Shown: positions 35,648-46,984 of the stretch, piece after piece
Numbering within the stretch: position 1 is the stretch's first letter
Layout of the letters: each line of letters opens with the position of its first letter
From: Bubalus kerabau
Taxonomy: Eukaryota > Chordata > Mammalia > Artiodactyla > Bovidae
Assembly (NCBI RefSeq): GCF_029407905.1
Contig: NC_073627.1
Coordinates: forward strand, 131,701,697 to 131,765,696
Direction: 5' to 3'
Length of the DNA stretch: 64,000 bases
Position numbers and translations under genes: made by a program
The notes under the pieces: model-generated
Seen by the model: only the letters and a program-made list of their open reading frames with translations
The model's database searches: none
Told to the model about the DNA's origin: nothing

Positions 35648-36136
35648 TGTCTAGAACCCAACTCTTAGATTCCAAATTTAACTATGTACAGAAACTAGTA
35701 GTTAAGTAACTGTGCTTATCATTAGAAAGTAAGAAAGAATACTAGAACATTATAGACGTTTTTTCAAAGAAACACTTGCTTTAGATAATTTGCCAATTAC
35801 AGAAATAGTTTTTTAATAATGATGCAAAGTCTAAGCTCAGTTTCAAGTCCCTTGATCTCCTTTAGACTCTATTAAGTTGCAAGAGGTTATAATTCCCTTT
35901 ATAAAAAACACTACAACCAACATCAAAACCCCATAAAACCCTTGTAAGTATTCATCACTTAGAAAACATACTGAACAAAAGAAATGTTTGCAGATTGTTA
36001 AAAGAAACCCCCAAAATCACCAACATTAAAAAAAAATTATTTCTTTATTCAAATCTAAATTAATAAGCACCTACACTAGCTCCTGGGAGCTAAGCTATAA
36101 TACCGCAGTAGCTCAACAACTAGTTTTAAGACTGGG

Positions 36137-36275
36137 AAGCAGTGTGTGTTGCAGTAGAAAGAGTGTGGTGACTTAACCCTGGATTCTACTTGTGTGTTTG
36201 CTACCAGTATTTATGTGGCCTTGAGCCTAAATCTCATCTGTAAAATGAGGAGCTGGAATAGATGAACCCTTACAT
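36137..36275 (+). mobile_element. MIR SINE
   Basis: Sense MIR: agagtgtggtgacttaaccc, then tggccttgagcctaaatctc and atctgtaaaatgagga. Confidence 0.6.
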
Positions 36276-36460
36276 TTTTTCTTGCTCTAAAGTATTGAAC
36301 ATCAACATTTTATGCATTTTTAGCCAACTCACAGCCTCCAGAAATTCTTTTTTCTGAAACTATTTTATTTCCATCCAAGTAAAAGTGTCTATGATCTTCC
36401 TATAAGTTTGTAAGCATCTGAGTTTTGAGGAAAGATGCAATTTTAAGTGCTATGAATATT

Positions 36461-36669
36461 GTTGTTATTTAGACACTAAGTCATGCCTATCTCTTTTCAA
36501 CCCCATGGACTGTAGCCTGCCAGGCACATCTATCCATGGGATTTCCCAGGTAAGAATACTGGAGTGGGTTGCCATTTCCTTCTCCAGGGGATTTTCCTGA
36601 GCCAGAGATTGAACCCACATTTCCTGCATGGGCAGGTGGATTCTTTACCACTGAGCCACCAGGGAAGTA
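36461..36669 (-). mobile_element. Bov-tA SINE
   Basis: Complete antisense copy ending ctgagccaccagggaag. A perfect 12-bp target duplication, gctatgaatatt, lies at 36449-36460 and 36670-36681. Confidence 0.95.
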
Positions 36670-36887
36670 GCTATGAATATTAACTGCCATTAAAATTGTC
36701 AAACACTATAAGAATTATTAAGGGTCCTCATTTTTGTATGATTCTATAGAGGAAGGACCTAGAATGCAGGAATTACTGAATAATACTTGTTAGATGAATT
36801 GAACACTGCACTTCTCAGTAGCCACCGCTCATCATTTGATAAATCAATTAACTATTTAAAAGAATAGTAACAAAGTACATAGTTTCT

Positions 36888-36917
36888 TCTCAATTAAATT
36901 TTTAAATTTAATTGAGA
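36888..36917. repeat. Perfect 14-bp-arm palindrome
   Basis: tctcaattaaattt, a two-base TT loop, then aaatttaattgaga. The arms pair over all 14 bases. Another tctcaatt follows 10 bp later. It lies in AT-rich intron, about 270 bp before exon 37186-37357. Confidence 0.95.
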
Positions 36918-37185
36918 ATAATCATTCTCAATTATAAGAATATTGAATGAGGGAATTAAGTTATATTTTGAAATGCTGTGAAAACTAAAACCAATACATA
37001 AGGAACACAGATTGTTATTTTCAATGGAAATTATAATTTTATTATTCATAAAAAGATAATTTCATTTGATTCAAAAGTAGACCAAAAAATACTTTGCTTC
37101 TTAGTGGAGGTCACATATAACACTGGTTTTATTGCCATAGAAAATGCCACTCTCGTGTCTCAAATTTTTAAATGTTTTCTTACAG

Positions 37186-37357
37186 GAAACAGTTAAAGTG
37201 TTTTTAAAACATCCATCAGTAAAAGATGATTCAGACCTTGAAGGAAGAACATCCTTTATGTGGGCTGCTGGGAAAGGCAGTGATGACGTCCTTAGGACTA
37301 TGCTGAGCTTAAAATCTGACATTGACATTAATATGGCAGATAAATATGGAGGTACAG
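37186..37357 (+). CDS. INVS: INVS internal coding exon 5 of 9 in window
   Basis: It encodes ETVKVFLKHPSVKDDSDLEG, then RTSFMWAAGKGSDDVLRTML and DINMADKYGGT, about residues 303-360 (end of ankyrin repeat 9, repeat 10, start of 11). RTSFMWAA replaces the canonical TPLHxAA, a divergence typical of this inversin repeat. The acceptor is tgttttcttacag and the donor ACAG|GTAAGA. It starts in phase 0 and ends one base into an Ala codon (172 nt). It is followed by the 8.3 kb intron, one of the two longest introns lying wholly inside the window. Confidence 0.97.
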
Positions 37358-38008
37358 GTAAGAACTGGCAGACATATTCAGCTTTCATTCAGGATTCAGA
37401 GTATAGATGGTGCTATAATACTTGCAAAATAGTAAGTTGAAACCATTGTTCCTAATCTAATATTATTTGACATTGATCTTTACTTTTTAAGTTTAGGTTG
37501 CCAGGATATCACTCCAACAGCTTTATTTTTCCAAGTATTACAGCTAAAATTATGCTATGTTATTATCAAGTGAATTTTGACATTTGATTTACAAGCCTTG
37601 TTGCTCCTTAGATGTAATTGCAGGAACTCTTCTGATCATATATCTTTGCATTAAAAAAGCATAAACCTGCTCTTTAAAAACTATGCATACTTAGCAGTTA
37701 TTAACTACATTTTCAAAAATTTAGAATTATATTTTAAAGAATGCACACATCTATGTATGTTCTCACCAGTCTCATTTAATATGCTGTTTTCTCAGTTTTG
37801 AACAGCATTACTGCTGTTCTCCTGAATCGCCCATTTCAGAGTTAACCTCCACGACTCTAGAAGCTTCAAAGCTTTGAAAGCTCTTCCTATATGCTTCCTT
37901 TAATCTTTTTCTAAGAAGAGAGCCCTCGAATGATGTGTTGATTACTAAGAGAAGTACTTGTTTTTGTAACACCCGCTGTCACCTTGGGTGACACAGCTCT
38001 CCCTGTGT

Positions 38009-38168
38009 ACTGCAGTCAGCCCTCCATATCCAGGGGTTTTGCATCTACGGCTTTGGAAGGCTGACTTGTACTGCACCATCTCATGAAAGGGTCTTGAGCA
38101 TCTTCACATTTTAGTATCTGTAGAGGCTCCTAGAACCAATCCCCCATGGATAACAAAGGACACCTGTA
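38009..38168. mobile_element. Tigger-type DNA transposon remnant
   Basis: cagtcagccctccatatcca at the left and ccaatcccccatggataaca followed by aaggacacctgta at the right match the ends and near-terminal parts of Tigger/mariner fossils. About 160 bp, non-autonomous. Confidence 0.75.
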
Positions 38169-38860
38169 TATACAAACTACAAGCCAGAAAGAAAAATCAC
38201 AGCACAGAAACACTGAATGGAATAAAACCTCAGCTGCGAGCTTCTCAGTGTTATGTTTTCTTATACATGAAAACATTCCAGAGCCATTTGCACCTACCTG
38301 TCATCCTGGATGAGATCTTTCTATCTTTCTTGATCACCAAAACTGTTCATAGAGCACTTGGGGGACAGAGGGGAATGTGGTTGCTATACCTAATATCTCC
38401 CTCCCTATACCTAGACCATCACACCTTCTGATTTTTTAAAAAGAGTTTTTAGGTGATATCAATTTTGATAAAGGCTTCAACTTGTAAAAGTATTTGTTTA
38501 TCAGAGTTTCACCATAGACCTTAAGCTTCTTAAGGAGTATTATACAGACACATAAGGCATTGAGTTTATAAATGATCTGAATATTTAATTTTTTTATCAG
38601 ACTTTTATTATTATGCAGTCTTTATCACTGGCATCGCTCTTTGTTTAACTTTTCATGTATTTTAATAAAGTATGGGCTAGGATACTTGCATTCTCTACCA
38701 AAGTTGTCTTTCTGATGTACATCTTAGTTGGGGTTGAGACCTAAATTTTCAAATTAATTCATTCCCTGGGCTCTTTCTCTTAAGGAGATTATATTAGACA
38801 TCAGTGATACATACCTTCCTGACATTTCTATGCAAATGAGTTCCTCTCCATCATCCCTTT

Positions 38861-39815
38861 CAGTTCAGTCAGTTCAGTCGCTCAGTCGTGTCCGACTCTT
38901 TGCAACCCCATGAACTGCAGCATGCCAGGCCTCCCTGTCCATCACTGACTCCCGGAGTTCACTCAAACTCATGTCCATCAAGTCGATGATGCCATCCAGC
39001 TATCTCATTTTCTGTTGTCCCCTTCTCTTCCTGCCCCCAATCCCTCCCAGCATCAGAGTCTTTTCCAATGAGTCAACTCTTCGCATGAGGTGGCCAAAGT
39101 ATTGGAGTTTCAGCTTTAGCATCAGTCCTTCCAAAGAACACCCAGGACTGATCTCCTTCAGAATGGACTGGTTGGATCTCCTTGCAGTCCAAGGGACTCT
39201 CAAGAGTCTTCTCCAACACCACAGTTCAAAAGCATCAATTCTTCGGCGCTCAGCTTTCTTCACATTCCAACTCTCACATCCATACATGACCACTGGAAAA
39301 AACCATAGCCTTGACTAGACGGACCTTTGTTGGCAAAGTAATGTCTCTGTTTTTGAATATGCTATCTAGGTTGGTCATAACTTTCCTTCCAAGGAGTAAG
39401 CGTCTTTTAATTTCATGGCTACAGTCACCATCTGCAGTGATTTTGGAACCCCCCAAAATAAAGTCTGACACTGTTTCCACTGTTTCCCCACCTGTTTCCC
39501 ATGAAGTGATGGGACCAGATGCCATGATCTTAGTTTTCTGAATCTTGAGCGCTAAGCCAACTTTTTCACCTAGAGCCAGACATCCTGAAATGTGAAGTCA
39601 AGTGGACCTTAGAAAGCATCACTACGAACAAAGCTAGTGGAGGTGATAGAATTCCAGTTGAGCTATTTAAGATGATGCTGTGAAAGTGCTGCGCTCAATA
39701 TGCCAGCAAATTTGGAAAACTCAGCAATGGCCACAGGACTGGAAAAGTCAGTTTTCATTCCAATCCCAAAGAAAGACAATGCCAAAGAATACTCAAACTA
39801 CCACACAATTGCACT
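38861..39815 (-). mobile_element. BovB LINE with 5' inversion
   Basis: The left part (38861-39569) is antisense BovB from the 3' terminus to gccaactttttcac. The right part (39570-39815) is sense, from ctagagccagacatcctg to cacaattgcactc. A 12-bp target duplication, catcatcccttt, lies at 38849-38860 and 39816-39827, proving a single insertion. About 0.55-0.6 kb between the two pieces is lost, judged against the copy at 40919. Antisense frames of the ORF2 end are partly open but interrupted. Confidence 0.92.
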
Positions 39816-40036
39816 CATCATCCCTTTAGAGGGTTGTTTTTCCTTAATTAAAAATGAGTTCTTATCAATAGCAATCTTTAAGTATTATTTGGATCAAATA
39901 AATCCACTATAAAACAAAATACAAAGCTATCAGGAAAATGTGAACACTCTCTGGGTATATCTGATGTTACAAAACTTGTGTTAACATCTTTTAGATATGA
40001 AAATGAGCCTATATTTTCTTTGCATTGCTGGGGCTG

Positions 40037-40311
40037 CTGCTGCTGCTGCTAAGTTGCTTCAGTCGTGTCCAACTCTGTGTGGCCCCATCGATGGCAGCCC
40101 ACCAGGCTCCCCCGTCCCTTGGATTCTCCAGGCAAGAACGCTGGAGTGGGTTGTCATTTCCTTCTCCAATGCATGAAGGTGAAAAGTGAAAGTGAAGACG
40201 CTTAGTCGTATTGGACTCTTAGCGACCCTATGGACTGCAGCCCACCGGGCTCCCTCATCCATGGGATTTTCCAGGCAAGAGTACTGGAGTGGGTTGCCAT
40301 TGCCTTCTCCA
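40037..40311 (-). mobile_element. Bov-A2 dimeric SINE
   Basis: Two antisense monomers, gctgctgctgctaagttgc at the left end. A perfect 14-bp target duplication, cattgctggggctg, lies at 40023-40036 and 40312-40325 (its last bases overlap the CTG-rich end). Confidence 0.93.
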
Positions 40312-40918
40312 CATTGCTGGGGCTGGGGTTCTGCAAACCACATTTGCTCTTTGCCAGCAGGGGAGTCAGCCCACAGTGGGCAGTACGGGGAAAGTGGAAA
40401 GCCAGAAGGGGAGCTTGGGATTACAGCTTCCTGTTTGCTTCCTATTCTTATATTTGTTTCTAGTTCCTGTCAGCATATCCTAGTCAGTCTTACTCAGCAG
40501 AGCACTGATCCCTTGTTCCAGTGGCAACAGTTAATTCACTTTGTGGTTTTTCCAGCACTTATAGGACCTGCCAAGCAGAGCCTCTCCTCAGAGGTCTGAG
40601 TCTCAGCTCTGCACGGCGCCTCCTCTAAGACTTTGAAGTTGTAATAATTCCATCCTCTGCTTTTTGTTCCCTCAGTCTTAGAATTGTTAGCCTCTGTGAT
40701 ACCTTAGTGTTTCCTTTTTGCTTTTTTAGCTCTTCAGTACAAGGCTGGCAATCCTTCATATTTAATTTTCTCTGTTAAAGTATCTGAGAGATACTCTGAT
40801 TGACACAGTGGCTGTGTTTTAAAAAAGAACCCTTGTCTTTCAGCCATACTAACTAAAATATTCACAAACAGAAGGATGTGACTCTAGACTTTTCTTCAAA
40901 ACTATCAGAAGTGGGGGA

Positions 40919-42745
40919 ATCAGATCAGATCAGATCAGATCAGTCGCTCAGTCGTGTCCGACTCTTTGCGACCTCATGAATTGCAGCACTCCAGGCCTCC
41001 CTGTCCATCACCAACTCCCGGAGTTCACTCAGACTCACGTCCATCAAGTCAGTGATGCCATCCAGCCATCTCATCCTCTGTCGTCCCCTTCTCCTTTTGC
41101 CCCCAATCCCTCTCAGCCTCAGAGTCTTTTCCAATGAGTCAACTCTTCGCATGAGGTGGCCAAAGTATTGGAGTTTCAGCTTTAGCATCATTCCTTCCAA
41201 AGAAATCCCAGGGCTGATCTCCTTTAGAATGGACTGGTTGGATCTCCTTGCAGTCCAAGGGACTCTCAAGAGTCTTCTCCAACACCACAGTTCAAAAGCA
41301 TCAATTCTTCGGCGCTCAGCCTTCTTCACATTCCAACTCTCACATCCATACATGACTACTGGAAAAACCATAGCCTTGACTAGACAGACCTTTGTTGGCA
41401 AAGTAATATCTCTGCTTTTGAATATGCTATCTAGGTTGGACATAACTTTCCTTCCAAGGAGTAAGCGTCTTTTTAATATCATGGCTGCAGTCACCATCTG
41501 CAGTGCTTTTGGAGCCCAGAAAAATAAAGTCTGACACTGTTTCCACTGTTTCCCCATCTATTTCCCATGAAGTGATGGGACCGGATGCCATGATCTTCGT
41601 TTTCTGAATGTTGAGCTTTAAGCCAACTTTTTCACTCGCCACTTTCACCTTCATCAAGAGGCTTTTGAGTTCCTCTTCACTTTCTGCCATAAGGGTGGTG
41701 TCATCTGTGTATCTGAGGTTATTGATATTTCTCCCGGCAATCTTGATTCCAGCTTGTGTTTCTTCCAGTCCAGCGTTTCTCATAATGTACTCTGCATATA
41801 AGTTAAATAAACAGGGTGACAATATACAGCCTTGACGTACTCCTTTTCCTATTTGGAACTAGTCTGTTGTTCCATGTCCAGTTCTAACTGTTGCTTCCTG
41901 ACCTGCATACAAATTTCTCAAGAGGCAGATCAGGTGGTCTGGTATTCCCATCGAGAAAAGGAAAGATATAAACATCTGAATGCAGAGTTCAAAGAATAGC
42001 AAGAAGAGATAAGAAAGCCTTCTTCAGCAATCAATGCAAAGAAATAGAGGAAAACAACAGAATGGGAAAGACTAGAGATCTCGTCAAGAAAATCATAGAT
42101 ACCAAAGGAACATTTCATGCAAAGATGGGCTCGATCAAGGACAGAAATGGTATGGACCTAACAGAAGCAGAAGATATTAAGAAGAGATGGCAAGAATACA
42201 CAGAAGAACTGTACAAAAAAGATCTTCATGACCCAGATAATCACGATGGTGTGATCACTGACCTAGAGCCAGACATCCTGGAATGTGAAGTCAAGTGGGC
42301 CTTAGAAAGCATCACTATGAACAAAGCTAGTGGAGGTGATAGAATTCCAGTTGAGCTCTTTCAAATCCTGAAAGATGATGCTGTAAAAGTGCTGCACTCA
42401 ATATGCCAGCAAATTTGGGAAACTCAGCAGTGGCCACAGGACCGGAAAACGTCAGTTTTCATTCCAATCCCAAAGAAAGGCAATGCCAAAGAATGCTCAA
42501 ACTACCGCACAATTGCACTCATCTCACAGGCTAGTAAAGTAATGCTCAAAATTCTCCAAGCCAGGCTTCAGCAATATGTGAACCGTGAACTTCCAGATGT
42601 TCAAGCTGGTTTTAGAAAAGGCAGAGGAACCAGAGATCAAATTGCCAACATCCGCTGGATCGTGGAAAAAGCAAGAGAGTTCCAGAAAAACATCTACTTC
42701 TGCTTTATTTACTATGCCAAAGCCTTTGACTGTGGATCACAATAG
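40919..42745 (-). mobile_element. BovB LINE, longest copy, with 5' inversion
   Basis: The left part (40919-41952) is antisense, starting in four atcag units and running back into the reverse-transcriptase domain. Its antisense frame contains the catalytic box as NLRYTDDTTLMAE, with YTDD where BovB-like enzymes usually have YADD. The right part (41953-42745) is sense, with an open frame from 42062 that covers the start of the reverse-transcriptase domain (VLHSICQQIWETQQWPQD, then FIPIPKKGNAKECSNYRTIA). Compared with the copy at 23360, only about 25 bp are lost at the flip point. The inversion and frame breaks make it inactive. Confidence 0.93.
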
Positions 42746-42849
42746 CAGTTAAATGAAACAAGATTAGCCAACAAGATCACTGTTGAAGCTGGGTGAGGAC
42801 AGTATTCAACCAGAGACTCTTGGCTTTCTTTATCTTTTTTTGTAGTCTT

Positions 42850-42960
42850 CCAAAAAGATACATGCACCTCTATGTTCATAGCAGCACTATTCACAATAGC
42901 CATACATGGAAGCAACCTAAATGTCCATTGACTGATGAGCTGATAAAGAAGATGTGTCTT
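42850..42960 (+). mobile_element. L1 fragment
   Basis: atagcagcactattcacaat followed by aacctaaatgtccattgact is a sense L1 ORF2 end and 3' region. It lies directly beyond the BovB. Confidence 0.75.
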
Positions 42961-43659
42961 TACATTTGAATAACATTTGAAATTCTCCATAATGTAAAGT
43001 TATTGGAAAGAATTTTTAAAGGTCCTATGTAAATGTGTTTTTTCAAAGAAGAACAATGATTGTAGTCTAAAATTGTTTTAAAATAAATGAAAATAATCAG
43101 AAATGGGAAATTTCCTTTAGCAAGATCCTTAATTCTACCTTTTACTCAATTGAAATTTTGTCTTTAAAAAAAAAAACAACAAAACTTGACATTGATATTT
43201 ATCTGAAGAGTATCTGTTGATACCACATTATACAGTTGATGCCACATTACACAGTTATAGAATTTCAGAATTAAAAAGTACCTTAAAATTACATCTAGTC
43301 CAGGGTTTTCTAAGCTGTGTTCTTCAGACCAGTACCTTCCCATAGAGGTACCTAAAGTGTTGCTGAGGGAGTGGGTGCTTGAATGGGGAACCCCTACCCC
43401 TACTTTAACCAGAAACACTCACCTCTTAACTATTTTATATGTTGAATGTTTTATAAAATTTCACTTGGGAGGGAAAAAACGAACATTCTTGTGGTCTTAA
43501 ATGTGAAAATCACTGAACTATCACAGATGTATCATGTGCCTTAATCTGCCTTATAACATTCTCACCAGCATTTTTCACCAAAGACATCTCTGCACTGTCT
43601 TTCAACCTCCAGCTGAACAGCTCCAATACAGAGAACTCATTACCAAAACTTCTGTCTTT

Positions 43660-43780
43660 TATTTTGGCTGTGCCATGTGGTTTTTATGATCTCAGCTCCC
43701 CAACCAAGGATGGAACCTGGCTGGGCCCTTGGCAGTGAAAGTGCAGAGTGGTAACCACTCAACCACCAGGGAATTCACCC
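43660..43780 (-). mobile_element. CHR-type tRNA-derived SINE
   Basis: Antisense: ttggctgtgccatgtggttt, then ccccaaccaaggatggaacc and ccaccagggaattc. Confidence 0.85.
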
Positions 43781-44019
43781 ATTCATCCATCTTAATCTCA
43801 CTCTATTAGGATGTGCTGCCTTAAACTAAGCCAGTATTTTTCAGACTGAATGTTGCTTTTTCTGTTGTCTTCCACACATGCTTCATATACTTGAAGGCTC
43901 TCACACCCATCTTGTCTAGGCTAATCTACCTTTCAGGCGTTTAGGTCAGGCTTTTCAAACTCTCGTATGCATAACAATTACTAGAGATATTCCCAGATTA
44001 AACAGAGATCCTACATCAA

Positions 44020-44728
44020 TTCCTGTTATTAAGTCCTGTTGATTCCATATCCAAAACATATTCTAAATTTTTTATGCTTCTCTCCGTCTCCATTCCTGTC
44101 ACCCTAGTTCAAGCCACCACTATTTTCACCCAGTCTACTGTACTGGTGTTAACTGGTCTCCATGCTTACATTCTAATTTGCTTGAATGCATTCTCAAAAT
44201 GGCTAGTGTGATCTGTTTTGAACATAAATCAAACATCACTCACCTATGTAAAGCCCTTCAGTGTCTTCCATCACTCTGACCTGATGGCCATTTATGATCT
44301 AGCCTTTTCTACCTTTCTGGCTTACTGCACTCTCATTCATATGCTGCAGCTTCTTTGTCTTCCTTAAACACATACATTCATCCCTGTCCTTGTTCTCGTT
44401 ATTCTTTTTGCCCGGACTAGTCTCCCTTGAGAGCTCTACTTTGCCTCTTTTTTATGATTTAGTCTCAGCTTAAATGTCAGCACTTTGACAGGGCTTTCCC
44501 TAACCACCAATCAAAAGTAATCCCCAGGTCACTTCACATATCAAAATAGTTTTTACTTCTTTAACTATACCATCTATCACCATCTAACACTTAAATGTTA
44601 TTAATTCATTGTTTTTGTTTTGTTCTGCTTTGCTTCTTCTATGAAAATGTAACCTTAGCTATTTTGTTCCCTACTGAATTCCCAGCATTATATTGTGTAC
44701 CCAGCCCATAGTGGCATCTCAACAAATC
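44020..44728 (-). mobile_element. L2 LINE 3' region
   Basis: Antisense L2, about 700 bp: gtaaagcccttcagtgtctt, gatctagccttttctacctt, ctcagcttaaatgtcagcac and cctactgaattcccagcatt, in the standard order. Confidence 0.8.
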
Positions 44729-45657
44729 CCCAGGAGTCTGCATTTTATAGGCACCCCAGGTTTGGTCCATGGATCACACTTTATGAAAAAAACATTGTCC
44801 TAGACAGTATAGAGCTATAATTCTTAGATAGAACTGGCCTAGACCTCTAGACAGATACCCTGAAACATTGAGAAGAATTTAGAGAATGATGACTTAAATA
44901 GAATTTAAAGAGTAATCTAAAGAGTGATGACGTAAGTACTAGAAGGGAATAACAGGCAGGGATCTGTGCAATGTGAAACTCACACATAGTCAAAACTGCT
45001 CTTTCAACCCCTTACCAGAGACGAGACCACATTCCACTTGTTTTTTTCCTCCAATCTTGAAATGAATTGCTCTTTTTAAAATTGGGCCCTGAGGAAATAG
45101 CTGACTTGCATTTGGAATCATGTTGTATGAATAATGCTCTGAAGGCAGTAAGATGCACACACTTTCAGTACCGTGTGGGTACACAGACCAACTGCAAGAG
45201 GAGCACAGGTAACCAAGTGAAGAACCAGTAGATTGATGGCTCCCATAACACATCCCCTCAGAGGCATATACTGACTGTGAGTGGGTTGGTGGGCAGAATT
45301 GTCTGCATCATTTAAATCATTTCTCTTTGTCATTTTTTGTTCTCTTGCTCTCTCAGAAAAAGGAAAAGATAATAAACTAGTAACTAAGGAGACCATTTCA
45401 GACCAACAGGATAGAAAGGAAGAAAACAGTGAGATGAGAAAGATAGAAGGAAGGGAAAAGTGGGAGTAATAATACATACCAATAGAAGGGAAGATATAAA
45501 GAAGTGTATACAAGTGAAAAATAGATAATCTTGAAGATTAAATTGCATTTGGCCAAAATGATGAAAAAATCAAAAGAGGAAGAGATACATAGTTAGGATA
45601 GTAAAAAGGTAAAGTTGTTACTTAAAAGTTCTTCACTGTCTTTTGCTCCCTTTTTAG

Positions 45658-45813
45658 CTTTACATGCTGCTGCACTTTCTGGCCATGTCAGCACTGTGAA
45701 GTTATTATTGGAAAATAACGCTCAAGTAGATGCTACTGATGTCATGAAACATACTCCACTTTTCCGAGCCTGTGAGATGGGGCACAAAGATGTGATTCAG
45801 ACACTCATCAAAG
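45658..45813 (+). CDS. INVS: INVS internal coding exon 6 of 9 in window
   Basis: It finishes the split Ala codon and encodes LHAAALSGHVSTVKLLLEN, then HTPLFRACEMGHKDVIQTLI and K, about residues 360-412 (ankyrin repeats 11-12). The acceptor is gctccctttttag and the donor AAAG|GTTAGT. The 156 nt run from phase 1 to phase 1, so the exon is symmetric and its skipping would remove 52 residues without a frameshift. Both repeats have the ankyrin helix-loop signature (ALHAAALSGH, TPLFRACEMGH). Confidence 0.97.
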
Positions 45814-46225
45814 GTTAGTTATTAAGAGTACTCATAACAAGTCAGTCTCAAAAGGTAGGATTTCTTACATTTACCTTTTGAAATACAGCTTTACATGGCA
45901 GAGAGCTGCCTGGGTGGAAGCATGGAGGAAAGAGCCTGGCGTCAGGAAACTCGAGAATCACTCCTAGCTCCACCTATTAGTAGCTGTTTGAGTTGGGAAA
46001 AGTCACTGTATCTGCCTGATCCTCAGTTTCACTTCATAAAAAAGGGGAATGATTTCTATCCTGACCAACTCCCAGGCTTACTTAAAAATCTGAAATAGAT
46101 GATATACATGAAAGTTTTTTGCTAAGAGTAAAGCATTTAAAGGACTGTTATATTCTTTAAACGTCTCTTCTTTTTGATAAATGCTCTCTATATTAGACAT
46201 TTTCACTTTATTTTTGCTTTTTCAG
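45814..46225 (+). other. INVS: INVS short intron after exon 45658-45813
   Basis: A phase-1 intron of only 412 bp, from GTTAGT to tttttcag. More than half of it is a sense MIR; the rest is the splice-site context. Confidence 0.95.
45896..46140 (+). mobile_element. MIR SINE in the short INVS intron
   Basis: Sense MIR: gaaagagcctggcgtcagga, tagctgtttgagttgggaaa and cctgatcctcagtttcactt. It takes up most of a 412 bp intron and ends about 85 bp before the next exon. Confidence 0.8.
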
Positions 46226-46455
46226 GTGGAGCAAGGGTGGATCTAGTCGACCAAGATGGACATTCTCTTCTACATTGGGCCGCGCTGGGAGGAAATGCAG
46301 ATGTTTGCCAGATCCTGATAGAAAATAAGATCAACCCAAATGTGCAGGATTATGCAGGAAGAACCCCACTGCAGTGCGCTGCATATGGGGGCTATATCAA
46401 CTGCATGGCAGTGCTCATGGAAAACAACGCAGACCCTAATATTCAAGACAAAGAG
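46226..46455 (+). CDS. INVS: INVS internal coding exon 7 of 9 in window
   Basis: It finishes a Gly codon and encodes GARVDLVDQDGH, SLLHWAALGGNADVCQILI, TPLQCAAYGGYINCMAVLM and DPNIQDKE, about residues 412-488 (ankyrin repeats 13-14). At 230 nt it is the longest of the nine exons. The acceptor is tttttgctttttcag, very strong. The donor is GAG|GTAAAA, lacking G at +5 but otherwise acceptable. It runs from phase 1 to phase 0. Only 412 bp separate it from the preceding exon, much the smallest intron here. Confidence 0.97.
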
Positions 46456-46984
46456 GTAAAAATTCTAGGTCTTTTCTCTACTGTTTGCTCCAAAGTGTTT
46501 GCAGCATTGCTTCTTTGTTAACTAAAATTAAGTAAAATGGTTTGTCAAGTGAAGAGATCACTCACAAATCTGTTAGTTAAAAGTGATTTTTATTTGTCCA
46601 TGTTCTCTTCTAATCCTTGTACATACACATATATAATTTTTAAAAGCCATGAGAATGGTTTTACAATTTTTATAAAATATATAGATACATGGCATGTATA
46701 TAGGTATATAAATATATATATATGATTTTACAAACCACATTTTGTTTTGCTTACTTAAAATTATCACCAGTATTTTTTCATTTGGTATATAATCTTTTTC
46801 ATAATCATGGATGCTTAATATTTCAAAGTTCTAAGAGCTTTATGTTTTATAACTCATTCAGTCCTCACAGCAAGTCTATAAAATTGCCTTTATTTCCTAT
46901 ATTTGAAAATTTTCACTATTTCATTGATATTTACTTCATTATTGCCTACCATCCACTTTTATAAGGTTTGATTTAATATTCTTT

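Larger units (their letters stand above)
34815..37185 (+). other. INVS: INVS intron after exon 34705-34814
   Basis: A phase-0 intron of 2371 bp, from GTAAGT to ttacag. It holds an antisense MIR, a CHR-1-type SINE, a sense MIR, a Bov-tA with perfect target duplications and a perfect palindrome. 34815-35164 and 35648-36136 show nothing recognisable. Confidence 0.95.
37358..45657 (+). other. INVS: INVS intron after exon 37186-37357
   Basis: A phase-1 intron of 8300 bp, from GTAAGA to tttttag. It carries a Tigger remnant, two BovB copies with inverted 5' ends, a Bov-A2, an L1 scrap, a CHR-type SINE and a long L2. 44726-44790 resembles one end of a MER5A and 43945-44025 the other end, on either side of the L2; this is weak. 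Nothing recognisable lies in 37358-38008, 38169-38848, 40326-40918, 42961-43659 or 44791-45657. Confidence 0.92.

Noticed and set aside
40030..40055. CTG trinucleotide run that might be an expansion locus (also near 2145, 18096, 26097)
   Set aside because: The runs are the usual ends of antisense Bov-A/Bov-A2 SINEs, not independent microsatellites.
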